From: Erythrocercus mccallii
Lineage: Eukaryota > Chordata > Aves > Passeriformes > Dicruridae
Direction of reading: 5' to 3'
Length of the DNA stretch: 64,000 nt
Assembly: GCA_013397435.1 (NCBI GenBank)
Contig: VZRG01000373.1
Coordinates: 452,251-516,250 of the forward strand
Position 1 is the first letter of the stretch. Every line of letters starts with the position of its first letter. Below, piece after piece: positions 25,454-38,665 of this stretch. The notes under the pieces are model-generated. The model saw only the letters and a list, made by a program, of their open reading frames with translations. It had not been told where the DNA came from and did not search any database. Position numbers and translations under genes: made by a program.

Positions 25454-28400
25454 CTGAATGATAATAAAAAAAAAAGGTTCAGTTGCATTTTAATTCCTGT
25501 TTAGGAAGTCAGTGTTTCACTTAATGGATGTATTTTTTTGCCTCCTGACAAAAGCATACTTTACAAGCTGCTGAATATTCAGTGAACCCTTCTGCCAACT
25601 TTCCTGGGAAAATGATCACAAAAGAGCTTTATTGGAGTGTCTTGTTGAAATTCTGCATATACCTCAAATCAATTAGACACCAATGGAGTCTGAGCAAGGT
25701 CAGCTCTTTTCATAGCTAACAAAAAGAAAGGTTGAGGATTCCTAAAGTAGAAGACCATAATATATTGCTAGCAAATGAGTCCCAAGAGGAAGCCCTATCT
25801 TTAACCTACAATGTTACACAATTCATATAATTCTGTATTAATTTTTCTGACCCAAGGTGAAATCTGTGTCCAGGGTATGATGTAGTTAATTCTAATAAAA
25901 AGTGACAGCGTTCTTGTTTCTGTTTGACATTTTCTAAATGATTCTGAAAGCCTTTGACTTGTCTAGCCTATGTTAATGAACCATCTGGTACACTCCAGTG
26001 ACTGCCAAAATAATATTCCCTACTAGAAACTCTCTAAAATATATATTTCACTGACTAATGATCTTTATAAAATGAAATCATTGTCCTTTGGGTGGAATTC
26101 TAGATAAGAATGGTGCCCTTTAACCTGCATATGGCTTCTGAAATCCAACACTGATTTTTTTTTTCTGGTATTGGACAACGGGGCATTTACATCAGCATGG
26201 CAGGTACAGTTTGTTCACTCTGCCTCTGTTTGATTATCTTCTGTTCCTATACAGCAAGTTCAAGCTTTGGCAATGCTGGTCAGAGGTAAATGCCAGTATA
26301 TTATCTCCTCATTGTTTGCTCCCCTGTGTAAAAACCACTCAGATGGAATTGTCTTTTAACATCTCTGGTGAATGCAGAAGTTATTCTAAAGCGTGCAAAT
26401 TAGAGCACTGCTCTTATGCGGGAAGAGGGAACTGATTAAAGTGCACTTGCTGGGAGAGCTTGTTTTGGTTGTGTTTGATCATTTTTACCACCAGTAGAGT
26501 ACTTTAGCACTTTCTTGTAAGGCTAGAGCATGGTGCTACTGGGCACAACTATGCTGCTAATTCACTTTGTATGAAGACAAATCTATTCATCTGTGGATAT
26601 TCTTGGAGCCCAAGGGATGGAGAATTTGGCAGAATTTGGTTCATTGTAAATGCCAGCCTTTGATTGTGGGGAAATGAGTGTTTTCCTTTGAAAAATAGGA
26701 ACACACATTGGTCACCCGATCCATGAGGAAGGCTGCGTAAATTGGATCTCACTGCAGCTTTTCCTAGAAGTGCTTTAAACAGAGCAAATACTAGTTCCTG
26801 CACATAACTTTGTGCTGGAACATGAAGAAAATGGTTGGAGGAGGCAAACATTATCTTAAGAGCAAGAGGATAGGAAAGATGCCGTGGTTTCTGGTGGCAG
26901 CAAGTACAGCCTCCAGAGTCTGAGTTGCAGACTTTGGGCAGGAGCCCCTCTGGAATGTGCTGGCTGCCAGCTGCATCTTGGGCTCCCTCTTGCATGAGCC
27001 AGGGCCAGTGTTTCCTGCTGGGGTTGTTATTGCCTGCCTCTTTCCTGTCCCAGTTTCACTGTGGAAATGAAGCGAGTGACTCCTGGATTTGTGCTGCTTG
27101 TTTGGGAACCGGGGACACAACATTCACCAGAATTTTGCTAGTTGACTTAAGGAACTCACCAGTAATACTTAAATTGTGATGGCTGTCCAACAAGAATCAT
27201 CTGAACTTTACATTATGCCAAGTGAAGAGGACTGGAAACTTCAAAGCTGCTATGCCTGGTCCCTTAGCTGTTCAAACTCATTTATCCAAAGTATTTTTGC
27301 CAGTATCTCTGGAGATCTTTGGATAATCAAGTTTTCCTGTATTACACTGGACATTTTCTCACATAAAATATAGCTGTTTATTATTTTATATACCTACAGA
27401 AAACTCCCAAGATACTTTGTAGCTAGTGTAACCTGGTTTAAAAATTGGGTGTTCTAAGCATATTTTTATAAAGTTAAGAAAGAAACAGTATCAGCTATCA
27501 CAATTAATTTAAATAGGTTGTTTCAGATGCAAAATATAATCATGAATGAATTGCTAGAACATAAAAACTCCTACAAAAACCAGGGACTATGCTGGAGTTT
27601 AAAGTATTGCCATTTGTGGTGAGGCTCAGTGCTTGCAAACAAGGTGTTATTAGTTAACCAGTGAAAATATGTAGATTTTTCCTGACTTTCTATATTGAAT
27701 CAGAGACAGTCCAATTAATCATAGTTTAGGACATCACTACACAATTCATCTGTGTGTAGACCTCTCCAGAACTGCAGTTACAATAGTAGGAACACAGAGG
27801 CAACCTGATTTGGGGTGAGTCTCCATGAAGTGACCGAGATCTCTGCATATGACTTTTGATGTGTTCTTATCTCATATAAATTAACAGTAAATGTTGCAGT
27901 AAAGGAAATGAGACAATCTGAACAGAGAGAAGCCAAAGGATATGTGCTGACAGCACTGTGGAAAGCTCCACTGTCACCTCTCAAGCTCTCCTGGTATATA
28001 TTGTCAAAAATAGGTTTGCTGAACCCTATAATATGCAATAAAAATTATGGGTTTTTTTTGAGAGAGAATAGTGAACTCTAGCTCTGCTAAAGATGAGTTT
28101 TTACAAAGGAAAACATGAATATTAAGTTATTTCCAGTAACTTCAAGTTATGCAGGTAGATCAAGAAATGGTACAGTTTTCAGTGGTGGTACTTAGCTGGT
28201 AGTGATACAAATGAGATGAAATAATAAATCTGGGGTTTAAGTAGGTGGTTTTTCTGTGGTTTGAGTTTGGTTTTGTGCTCAGTCTTTATTATGTAATGCT
28301 GGCTAAACAGGTTTAGTTTTACAAGTATTTACTTTGACTGCTAAGGAGTTAACCTGGTGAGACACCAAGCAGTGCTGGTGTAACTGCTGAAGGCTGTCGT

Positions 28401-31400
28401 GTACAATGAACACGAAATCTGCTGCTGATGTGTACAGCACAACACATGCTTATGCTTTCACATAATTCCTCATTGCTGTTTGGTTTTTTTAAACTAGAAT
28501 GTCTCATCAATCTTTACATCAGTTAGTAACAATTTAAAGTACACATGTTTCAGTGTAATGCAAGAAATAATTTTCTGAAGTTTAGATGGTTGTAAATTAA
28601 ATGAGTAGGAGTAGGTTCCCCCCTCCCACCCACACACCCTTTAAATCCTAGCAGCTAGAAAAAGTGTTTTGTGTTGCTACAGTAAGTATCAGTCTCTTAG
28701 CTCTTCTACTTTATTCACTCAGGGACTAATTACCAACTTTTTACATGAAACAGCCTTACTGTGAGCTCACAGTGGGGCACGCATCCTTTTCTATCCTTAT
28801 TGAAAAGTAAACCCTTAGGTCTTCTGGAATATATTATATGTTTTACATGAAATAGCAATTGCTTTTCTGTCAAACAAAGAATTTTTGTTCTCTATAGCTT
28901 ACTTTTGACGATTAAGACAAAAACAGTATTCTAGTGTGTCAGGATCTGCTCTGCAGTCACAGTAAAGATCTGCCAGTATTCCCAGACATCCCCCCGTTTT
29001 GATTATTTTCTACATCTGCCATAAAACCGTGCATTAAGCTGAAACTGCATACAACATTCAGCCCAAGGAGAACACTTTTGCATATTTTCCCCCAAAATGG
29101 GTCTGGTCTTTAGAGGGGAAAAATATTTAGGTTTCAGAGAGATTTTCTCCCTCTCATATTCCAAACATGAAATACTGAAAATTTGGGGATGTACTAATCT
29201 ATAGAGAGTTTCCTTTGGTCGGGGAATTTTGAAAAGAAAAATGAAACAGAATGAGAGATTTAACTTTGAAAAACAGTAACTCCTTGGGAGCACTAAATAT
29301 TTCCCAGGGAAAGCTGGTTACATTTTACTGCTTATGTCTTTTATTCGATGCTGTTGCTACATGAAGCAATGAAGAGGTGTGACACAGCTCAGCTGCCTCT
29401 CTGCGTTTTGCACCATTACAAGGACAAAATAAGTTTTTGGGCCTCTCCATGGGAAAGAGGATTTCTCCCTTTTACAAGGCTGCTTCCAGTCTCATGGAAA
29501 CTCCAGGCACTAGGGCTTGTTACCAGCCCTGGCCCGAGCTTCCTCACCCCAAGGGGACTGATGAGCCCCAGCACTTAAGGACTTTATTAAACCCAGTGCC
29601 TCTAACAGCAGCTCTCTGGAACGACTGATTACCTCAGAGATAAACTGTTACATCTTCCAAACTCTGCTGAGGCCAGGATGGCCTTCAGACTTGCCCTCTG
29701 AGAGGTTTGCCTGGTCCTTTCCAGCCATGCTGCATGGCTTAAGAAGCAGCATCGCCTCTGCCTAGAAACATGCTGTTTTATCAGGGAAAGTGCCTCCTCA
29801 CATGGCTGGGGTTCTCGTCAGGGGCTTTAGTGTGAGGCCAGTTCCCATCTGAGCTTGAAGATGGAATATGTTAGTTGTGATGAAGGTTTTTAGCCCAAAT
29901 TAGTTCAAAGAAGGGGAAGTAACCAGGACTGAGGTGATGTTACTGAGCCTCCATTCATTTGAACGGTTTTGTACTATTTTTTTTCCCTACTTTCTACTAG
30001 CCCTGCAAAATCTGTGCTTTACAGGACTTAAAACACAGGTAGATTTTCGACATGTGCTAAAAATTTTTTTGAAGGAAAGTGTAGTAATGATTGATAAAGT
30101 GCCTATCTCTGAAAATTACCCACAATTCTCCTTCAGTGAAGCTAAGGGCAACAGCAGCAGTTCCATATAGCACATCTGTCATGAAGGCAGATGCATGCCA
30201 TTCTATAGCTAAGCCTTCTTGACAGACAAAATGCTATAATGAAGGAAGATTTATGGTAAAGATAAGCTCCTTACTGCAAAATTTCCCTCAATTTTATTAC
30301 AGCAGGACTGTGCTGAATATTATTCACTTAGAAGTCATGGGAAACAATTCTTGATAGATGTTTGTTAATCAGTGATAAGCTGCATATATTTAGCACTTTC
30401 CAAACCTTGAAAATCCTCAACACTGTAAGAACAAAAAGCACTTTTCTTAAGCCTCCCAAGTCCAAATTGAATGTGTAGAAAACTTTTCCTGTCTTTAGGA
30501 TTCTTTTTTGGCAATGGCTAAGCTGTCTGTAACAGCGCAACAGTTGATCTCTGACTATTTATTAGGGTCATAAAGTAATTTTCATTTTCAGTTGAATGTA
30601 ACATCTGATAAAGGGCACATTGTTTTGAAAATCTTAATTAAATTCTTCTATAGCAGAATTCATGCCCAAGTATTGGGCAAGACTGTATATATTTTAAAGT
30701 GAGAATAAGATACTTATGAGAACAAGCTGTATTTCTTAGTCTGGATCTAATTTCACTCCCTCAGTTTTCAATCTTGCTGGACTTTTGGTTTTATTCAGAA
30801 CAACTCAGACTCAACTAAAACATTTTTATATCGCTTTATAGTAGTAGGTTTCTTTCTAATGCTATTTAAAATATTGAAGCCTATTTTCTATTCTAAAAAG
30901 ATTGTAAAATGATGGATTCTTACTGAGGAGCTCCCGATGTCTGTTAAAAACCATGCTTATTGATTTTGTGAGTAATTTTATAATTGCTTTTGCCACTGTT
31001 AGCTCTGCACTGGGAAGAGAGACATGGGGAAGTAGGGTGGATTCCTCTCCTTGTGCAACTGTTGAAGTAGGTTACCACATTTCAGTTGTTTCTTTTCTTA
31101 CAGGTCCAGTAAAGACAAAGGGCACAGCTTAATTTGATTTCTTGAATCTTTATGACTGGTGTAATTACTGAGTCATCAGTCAGGAAAATAAAACAGCTTG
31201 ACTTTCAGCAGATCAGGCTGCATTTACTCTCTTGGAAGTTAAACAAACAAAACCTCCACTCACTTCTTGTCCTGACACCCCAGGAACCAACATCCTTATT
31301 ACTTGCACATGAGGCATACGTGATATGGTGGTCATTGAAACACAATAAAACAAGATCCTGCCAGGCCTCTGCTGGAAGAGTTGCTCACAAATCCTGTCCC

Positions 31401-32542
31401 AAAGTCCATAGCCAGCTACAGCCTTAAATACTAAGTCCAGCATTTTCTCACTGCAACTTGGGAGGGAAAAATACATCCAGGTACAGCCACAAAGCCAGGG
31501 GTGGTAGATCCCCAAAGCCAGGGGTGTAGGAAGCCAGTGGGGATGAAACTATGGCCCAGCCCAGAAGATGTGGGGACAGACCACAACCCCAAGCAGTGGT
31601 TCAACTGCTGGCACTTCATCTTTGCCAGGCTTAAACTCCACTACCACCTCACTTTCTTTCACTTTCTAAAGCTCGCTCCCTGCCTGCAGTTCTGCCCCTG
31701 CTGAAATCCCAGCCTGGCTCTTGCCCTGTGGTCAGCAGTGAAATGTGTTGCTTGTCTCTTGCTCTTCTGGGCTGAGGGCAGTCCATCCGTGGCCCAAAGG
31801 TTTATTCTGTAGGTATTTTAATCCATGCTTAAGCATTCACTGATAGGATTAGGTTCCACATAAAAGAGTAGCTGCTGTTTTCTTTGAAGACATGACAGAG
31901 GAATAGGAATTTGGAGAGCAGTTTCTCTGTTGTGTCTTCAAGGAAATGCCTTCAACAACTGGAGTCTCTCACCATGCCAGTGGGTGGTATCTGCTATTGC
32001 TTGCTACAGGTTGTTCTCAGTGAAAGTGTTCTCTGGCCTTCAGGATGAAGTTCTGCTGGTGTACTGAGAAAATTAACCCTATGTGATTAAGTCCAAATTC
32101 ACTGCCTGTCTTTGTAGGCTGGTGGAAAGGGAACATGCCTGGGCTGATGTGGCTTTCTGGTTCCTACTTCTAGGCTTGTTTGTGTATTTGATTTAGTTCC
32201 CACTTAAGGTAAATGACAGATCAATCCTAGAAAAAATGTCTCAATCTATGTTTCTCTTTTCTAGGAAAAAAATGTGTAACCCTTGTCTTGTGGAAGCATG
32301 CTCACATTTGTATGCGAGCACATGTTGGCAAACTAGGGTGGAAATGATTTAGTGAAGGTCTTGCAAATAAACCGAGAAAGAAAGTGAGTCAGAACTCATT
32401 TTTTTTTTTCTGATGTCCTTACCTCATCCCTGGGTCATATTATATGTTTGGGCTATAAATGTTTGTCTTTGAATATTCAGTTGGAATGAGAACTGATAAC
32501 AGACTACTGTTCTAATTATCATGCTATCACCAAGCTTTTATA

Positions 32543-32573
32543 TACATGCTTACATGCTTACATGCTTACATGC
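32543..32573. repeat. Tandem repeat of TACATGCT, 3.9 copies
   Basis: Four consecutive 8-bp units (the last missing one base) with no mismatches, within the last NR5A2 intron. The lack of divergence suggests recent origin or ongoing slippage. Confidence 0.95.
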
Positions 32574-35500
32574 AGGTCAATGTGCAGCCAGAGCAGTAGT
32601 ATCACAGTATCAAATTTCATAAAAGCAGAAACTAGGCTTCTGATGACTTAAAAAACTAGACTAAATAGGAAGTTTATTGAACCAAAGAGTTTCCCCAGTT
32701 AATTTCCACAACATCATTTTAATCTTCAATAGCACACAGAGTTGTTGATGTTTTAAGGGAATTATCTGTCAATGCCTGCAATTTGTAGGGTGTGAATAGT
32801 TTAAGATGTCATAAATATTTATGAAGTTCCTGGGAATGGTGATAGGACATCATACAAAGTCCTTGAAGTTAGGAACTGAGGCAGAAAGGGTGTTATATGC
32901 AAATTGTAATAATAGTGTGGTATAGTTTTAAGAGGGGCAAAAACCAATCTATTATTTAGTGAGAAGAAGCTGAATATTTAGAAAATAAGGAATGAAAATT
33001 TTTGAGAGATTTGCTTTTACCTAGAAAAAATTTTGCTCTGCTTTTGCCTAGACATTTGTAACTTTTCTGAATGTTTGCCTTTATTGCTCTCATGAGAAGC
33101 TAGCACATTATTCTTTCCCTTTCTGTCCCTGTCTTGCTACTCAAGTACTGTTTAAAGTAGGAATAATGGAACAGATTAATTTCAGAGGTATTTCTACTGC
33201 TGCCACTGGAACTTGACCAAGGGGTGATATAATCCAAAAAGAAGAAATATAAATATTTTCTAGAAAAATATAGGATATAAATTTCAACTGAGGTTAAAAC
33301 ATAGAAATGCAGCTGCCACTGAAACCCTTTTGAGTATCAGGCTCTATCCTTTATAAAGCCCATCTGTCTCTGCAGAGTATAAAAAATACATGATCATAAA
33401 AAGCAATACTCCTTAGGGGAAAACGCTCCCTGTACTAATCTTGTAGTCACTTCACAAAACAGTTTTTAATCCCAAATTTGCATTTGATTTTCAGTCAGGA
33501 ACTTTTGTGGTTTTTGCAAAGTTTTCTTATTTCATTAGAATACGATATGAGGTACAGTTTGTTCAGGTGGCAAGTCCAGACTATGAATAAACCAACGTTA
33601 TCATATGAAAGAGAATTAAACAGGCAGATCCAAGTGGGGATATATTAAGCCAAATTTAAGCTCCAGTAGTTGAATTTAGCCTGTACTAGATGTCTGGTTT
33701 GCCTCAGGATATATTCAGCTTTCCAGCTAATCGACTGAGGAAAACTGCCTCAGGTATGATAAAATTTACAAGAGAGCTCAGTCGAATAGCTCTTGTTATA
33801 AATACTAGCTTAAAGGCATTCTTCTGGTCTTTGGGATCAGAACTGTATTTGCATTTAATTATTATATTTCAAACTTTTTCAACTTGGTTAAAAATATTAG
33901 ACCAGCCAGTTTGGATTATATTATTATAGTGCTTTCCAGATAATGGTTGAACTTCATACCCGATTTTTATTACTGGGTGAATATTGTTTGGCTTTATTCT
34001 TTTGTTTAGATCCAAATTCCCACAGGACCAAAAATTGTTATAATATATTCTCATTGAGAGAAGGAGAATTAAGCAAAGGTGTTTTAGTAATGTGCCAATC
34101 TTAAGAGGTACAGCTCATACTATGATTTTCTGTCAACATAATTGACAAATAATTCAGAGTTTTAAGCCTCTTATACTGTTTTCAGACAAGGCTTAGTGTG
34201 AGAACTAATTGTCTTTTAGTCATTGATTTCAAAAACCTGTTTTTAGCCTTTTCTGAGACTTTTCAAGACATGGTTTTACTAGTTCTATGTGCCAATATTT
34301 GCACTAACAGTTTGGAGGTTTTTTTCACTGAACCAAGCTGAAACAGTGGAAGCTGATTCTAGTTTAGAAAGAACATGAAAAAGACAATCACCTCTGCCCG
34401 TGTAACATATGAGAAATGGAAATCAGTAACAGAACTATTTTCTTATGTAATTGTGCTGAAATAACATAAATGCTTTCATTTGTTTGCTCAGTACTGAAAG
34501 CACTAGAGTAGAAACAAATACATGATGCCTGTTATCCAAACATTTGAGTTCTACTATTATTAAGAGGTGGACTCTACTTTGGGCACTTACAGTTATTTTC
34601 TATATAAGTGTAGCTGCAGACAGCTCACAAGACATTGATGGTACACTGAAGCTGGTGTTTTTTCAATCCCCTATCAAATTAGCACTGCCAAAAAACCATG
34701 CTGGCTTAGATGAAAAGAGCCAACAAGTTTGGTAATGTCATATACAGGAGTGTACCAGTAACCAGATCAGTACCACACCTGACTGCAGCAGCCCATGAAT
34801 TTACTTAAATGTGCAAAGGAGTACTGCCAGTATTGCCTTCATGGACAATAAACACAACTAAGGGAGATCATTTTCTGCTGCAGTATTTCAGAGCATATTG
34901 TTTCTGACATTTGATCTGAGTGGAAGTTGCAAATTTCACTTTTTACTGTCCCAGATGTCTGAGCTTAGTTGTGGAAATGGTTTGGCAAATGGGATGACAG
35001 AAGCCCAAATAGAGACAACCTTTTGGTGCAACTACACTGCAAGTGTCAGTGCTGTCTGTAGTGTGTGTCAGTAGAACCTTTGGACTGTTTTTCCAAAGAC
35101 TTGGATGTGTTCTTCATCCTTATTCCTCAAACTTTTAAACACACAAATATGAAAGCTGAAGAAAAGCCCACCTGAAACCCCCTCTGGCAACATGATTACT
35201 CATCAATCAAACAGGGTAGAGAAGTGAGGAACAGAGCAAATACTCCTACACCTGCATTTCAAACATGCAGCTCTTAGGAGAGTGTTTTATTTTTCAGCTA
35301 CCTCTAATTTCGTGACAGGAAGTCCTGGTCAGAAAGGACTGGACACTCTCAGTAAGGTACTGCCTCAGTACATTTTTAACATTTCAGTTGCTCAGTAAGG
35401 AACAGCAGCAGGAAAACTTCAGATTTGTGCTCACTGCTCAGCTCAGACTGAAATGTTTTGGTCAGATATGGATGGGATGTTTCCATAGACAACACAGTCA

Positions 35501-38244
35501 CAGGCTTAACAGAAGGAGCATGAATTACGGGGTACCAGGTCCCCACTAGCCAAGAAATTGTGCTTTCCTGTAGCCTTGGAGCCATGGCAGGCAGTGGGAT
35601 AAGCATTTGGCAGGATACAATTAATGTGCATACACGTGTGCATCCTCATGCTTTAGTTTCATGGCAATGCACAGGCTTTCAAATCTAAGCTATTGAGCAT
35701 CAACCACTGCATTTACAGCTGAAAATCACCACAGTCTCAAAATGCCAAAGTTGCCACTAACTCCTGCAGCAGAGCTGTTCACCCGCCCTGCAGGGACTCC
35801 TGCCCAATTGCTGGGGAAATGACCAGAAACACTAAATGGCCCCGGCTCCTTCAAGGCAATGCACTCACATGCTTACTGGTCTTGCCTTTCTTCATTTACA
35901 GTCACTAATTGGAAGTTAATTTGTTCCCAAGGCAGGCAAATATTTTTAAACCAAAAATTTCACTATTTTTTCCAGACATTGTGTTGAAAAGCAACTCAGT
36001 GCTTTTCCTAGTGCACAGTCCTAGGAGTACCTCTGAGTGTGTGATAACATTGTGCTGCCTCTTTCAACTCTATCCTATTTAACACAGAGATTATTGCTCT
36101 GTTCAGCAGTCAGCTTGCTTTGACTAATAAGATAGAGTAGTTCAACAAAGATTAACGCAATTCTTACCACTTCTGTCCAACCAAGTTAAGCACAGCCCAG
36201 CAATTTATTTTGGTATTAATTTCCTCTGCCAGCCTTATATTAAAAAATACACAGATAACAGTACAGAAAGTACAAATCAAGCCTGACACTTCAGGAAAAA
36301 AAATCACATACTGGAAAACTTGACATAGATCCAGTGGTGTTGAAAGTCTTAAATATTTGTTGTTTCCAATTCAGACATTCTTCATTTAGACCAAAATAAC
36401 AGACATCTGTAGTGTACCTTACTGCTGGTGACTATTTAAGAGCTAGGTGCTCTCACAGCATGATACTCTTTATGTGCACAGTAATGAAAGTTCACTATTG
36501 ATTTTTCTGTAGCTGCTTGTAACTATTATAGTTGATACATCAATAGAAAAGGAAAGCACAGTGTTTCACAGGAGGCAGAAGATCAGAAAATACATGATGC
36601 TGTGACAGTAAATCATGGCATAATCTCAAGAATTGATAGATGGTTACTGCTAACTTGAAACCCATGGCTTTCTCTGAAAAGACTAACCTATAATCGTCCA
36701 ATATGTTCTAACAGACTGACTGCCCATAATAGTGGTAAAGGACACAACACAATGTTTTGTCTCCAGAATAATGGTTTCCACAAACCAGGTTGTTGTGGTG
36801 GAATTAATTTTGTATGTTACCACAAAGAAGGGAGAAAGAGTGGTGGGAATGACATTTAGACTAACAGTTACAGGTTGTAGGAAAAACAATTTTTTTTCAG
36901 AAAAGAGGAAAGAAAGGTTTTGTTTAAAATAAAAAGAGGTAGAGAAGCTGTCATTAATTTTTAACTTGCAAAAGTCTGCAGTTAGTTGAAAAGGAAATGC
37001 AAAAGAGCTGATTATTCTTGAGATGAAAATATTGGAGGTGTTGTGTCAAGAAAGGCAAATGCAGAGAAAATACATTTACTGTAGCTGTTTCCAGTTCCAC
37101 AACATCCTGAAAGGGAGCCAAAGGCACGTAAGTAGTGAAAACTCTTTTAAGTGTCTGCTTGTTTCTGCTGCATTTTTGAGAGGCACAGCAACCTCTGAAT
37201 TTTACAGTATACCTAGTGAATTTTTAACAGGAGAGTTCTTAATTGCTTTGTTCCCTCTTTATTCCCTGGCTTATCTCTGGTAGCTTCATCTATGGTTTTA
37301 ATTAATTGTGAGGGTCTTTTTTTCCTGTCTCAAAACAGAAAGGGAGGAAGTACTGCTGGTAAGAGGTGGCCAGCTGGAGCACAGCGTGCAGTCTGGATGA
37401 CAATGCTCCCACAGAAACCTCTCACAATGTTCCACTATGGAAGATGTTTCCATTGTGCAGCATTGTTTTCCAGCACTTTTTTAGGGCATGTGAGTTTGAT
37501 ACCCGTCCTTTTCAACTTTGCTGGTGATTCCATTCTCTAAAGACAGATGTGTCCCAAATAGAATGGTCCTAGACAAGAGGAAAGGACTTTCTCAAGCTAC
37601 CACCCATCCAACCTGCTTCAGCCAGGCTTGAAGAACATTTGTCCTGCTTAGGCTGTAGGTTTTCCCCTGCTGAAAAACTGGATAGTGTTGTTTATCTTGT
37701 CCCAAGCAGTTTGCTGATCTCTGTTACAATTTTTGGTTTTGGGGAGGAAAGACGCTGTTGTAGTCTCCTTTCCCATTCTGATGTTGAAATCTTTCTCTTT
37801 GCTGAGATGAGACTTTCCTTCACTTGGCAAGCAGAGGTGTTATGTAATATGTTTATAATACACATCAAACGCTCCCAGTACTGAAGATGATATTAACTAT
37901 AGGACTCCTTATTATCTTTCAATAACCTTGTAAAGAAGACTCTTAAACTGCCCTTAGGATTATGTGTAAATTAAATTTTTGCAAGCCATATGGACTGTTT
38001 TGGGGTTTACTCTTTCGGTTTGACCCATGCTAAATGGCTCTGCACAGGACCAGGGCAATACTAGGAACTCCTGCTCTGAAAGGTTCATCCAGTCTTGCTA
38101 GCAGCATTGCCAGAACCTAAGGAATTGCAGTTTTCATCCTGCACCCCTTTCCTGCCAGCAGAAATTATTTGGGATACACTCCAAGCCACGAAATTGGGAA
38201 AGAGTGTTTCTGCACAGTCTCCTTCTGTCTCTCAATTCAAGATT

Positions 38245-38264
38245 CCAGCTGGAATTCCAGCTGG
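38245..38264. repeat. 20-bp perfect palindrome with twin E-boxes
   Basis: CCAGCTGGAATTCCAGCTGG is identical on both strands. It holds two CAGCTG E-boxes (38246-38251 and 38258-38263) spaced 12 bp centre to centre, about one helical turn, around GGAATTCC. CAGCTG is a known class of bHLH site. The placement in an NR5A2 intron is suggestive only. Confidence 0.9.
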
Positions 38265-38585
38265 CCCAAGGCTGTGCCATAAAGTTTGTTTCTGAATTTT
38301 TCTTCATTGTTTCATTCCTGTTTGCTTCTGTTTCCTCCCTTTCCACTTCTGGCTTGGCTTTGATCACAGTTCCATGGTTTCTCTTTCCTTCCTGGATTTT
38401 CCCCCCTATTTTCTTGACTCCTATCTCAAGCCCTCCAGTCTCTCTCTGTTCCCCTGATCCACACCACTGCTGTCCCTTGTTTTCATCAATCACTCCTGGT
38501 TCCTGATGTGCCCAGACATGCTCTTCTCTGCCACTCTTCTCTCATCCCTCTTGCAGATTTTTTTTTCACCTGTGATTTCTTTTCA

Positions 38586-38665
38586 TTGTTCCTTTACAGC
38601 ATTTCCCCTCTCTATTTTAATTCCCTTGTTCCTTTAGAGTATTTCACCTCTCTATTTTAATTCCC
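38586..38665. repeat. 40-bp tandem duplication in a pyrimidine-rich tract
   Basis: Units 38586-38625 and 38626-38665 differ at three positions. Both begin TTGTTCCTTTA and end CTCTCTATTTTAATTCCC. The wider 38300-38680 region is strongly pyrimidine-rich on the plus strand, so the NR5A2 pre-mRNA is purine-rich here. Confidence 0.9.

Noticed and set aside
26549..26995. 148-codon open frame on the minus strand in the NR5A2 last intron
   Set aside because: No family resemblance and no splice-site pair identified. It is compatible with a chance frame.
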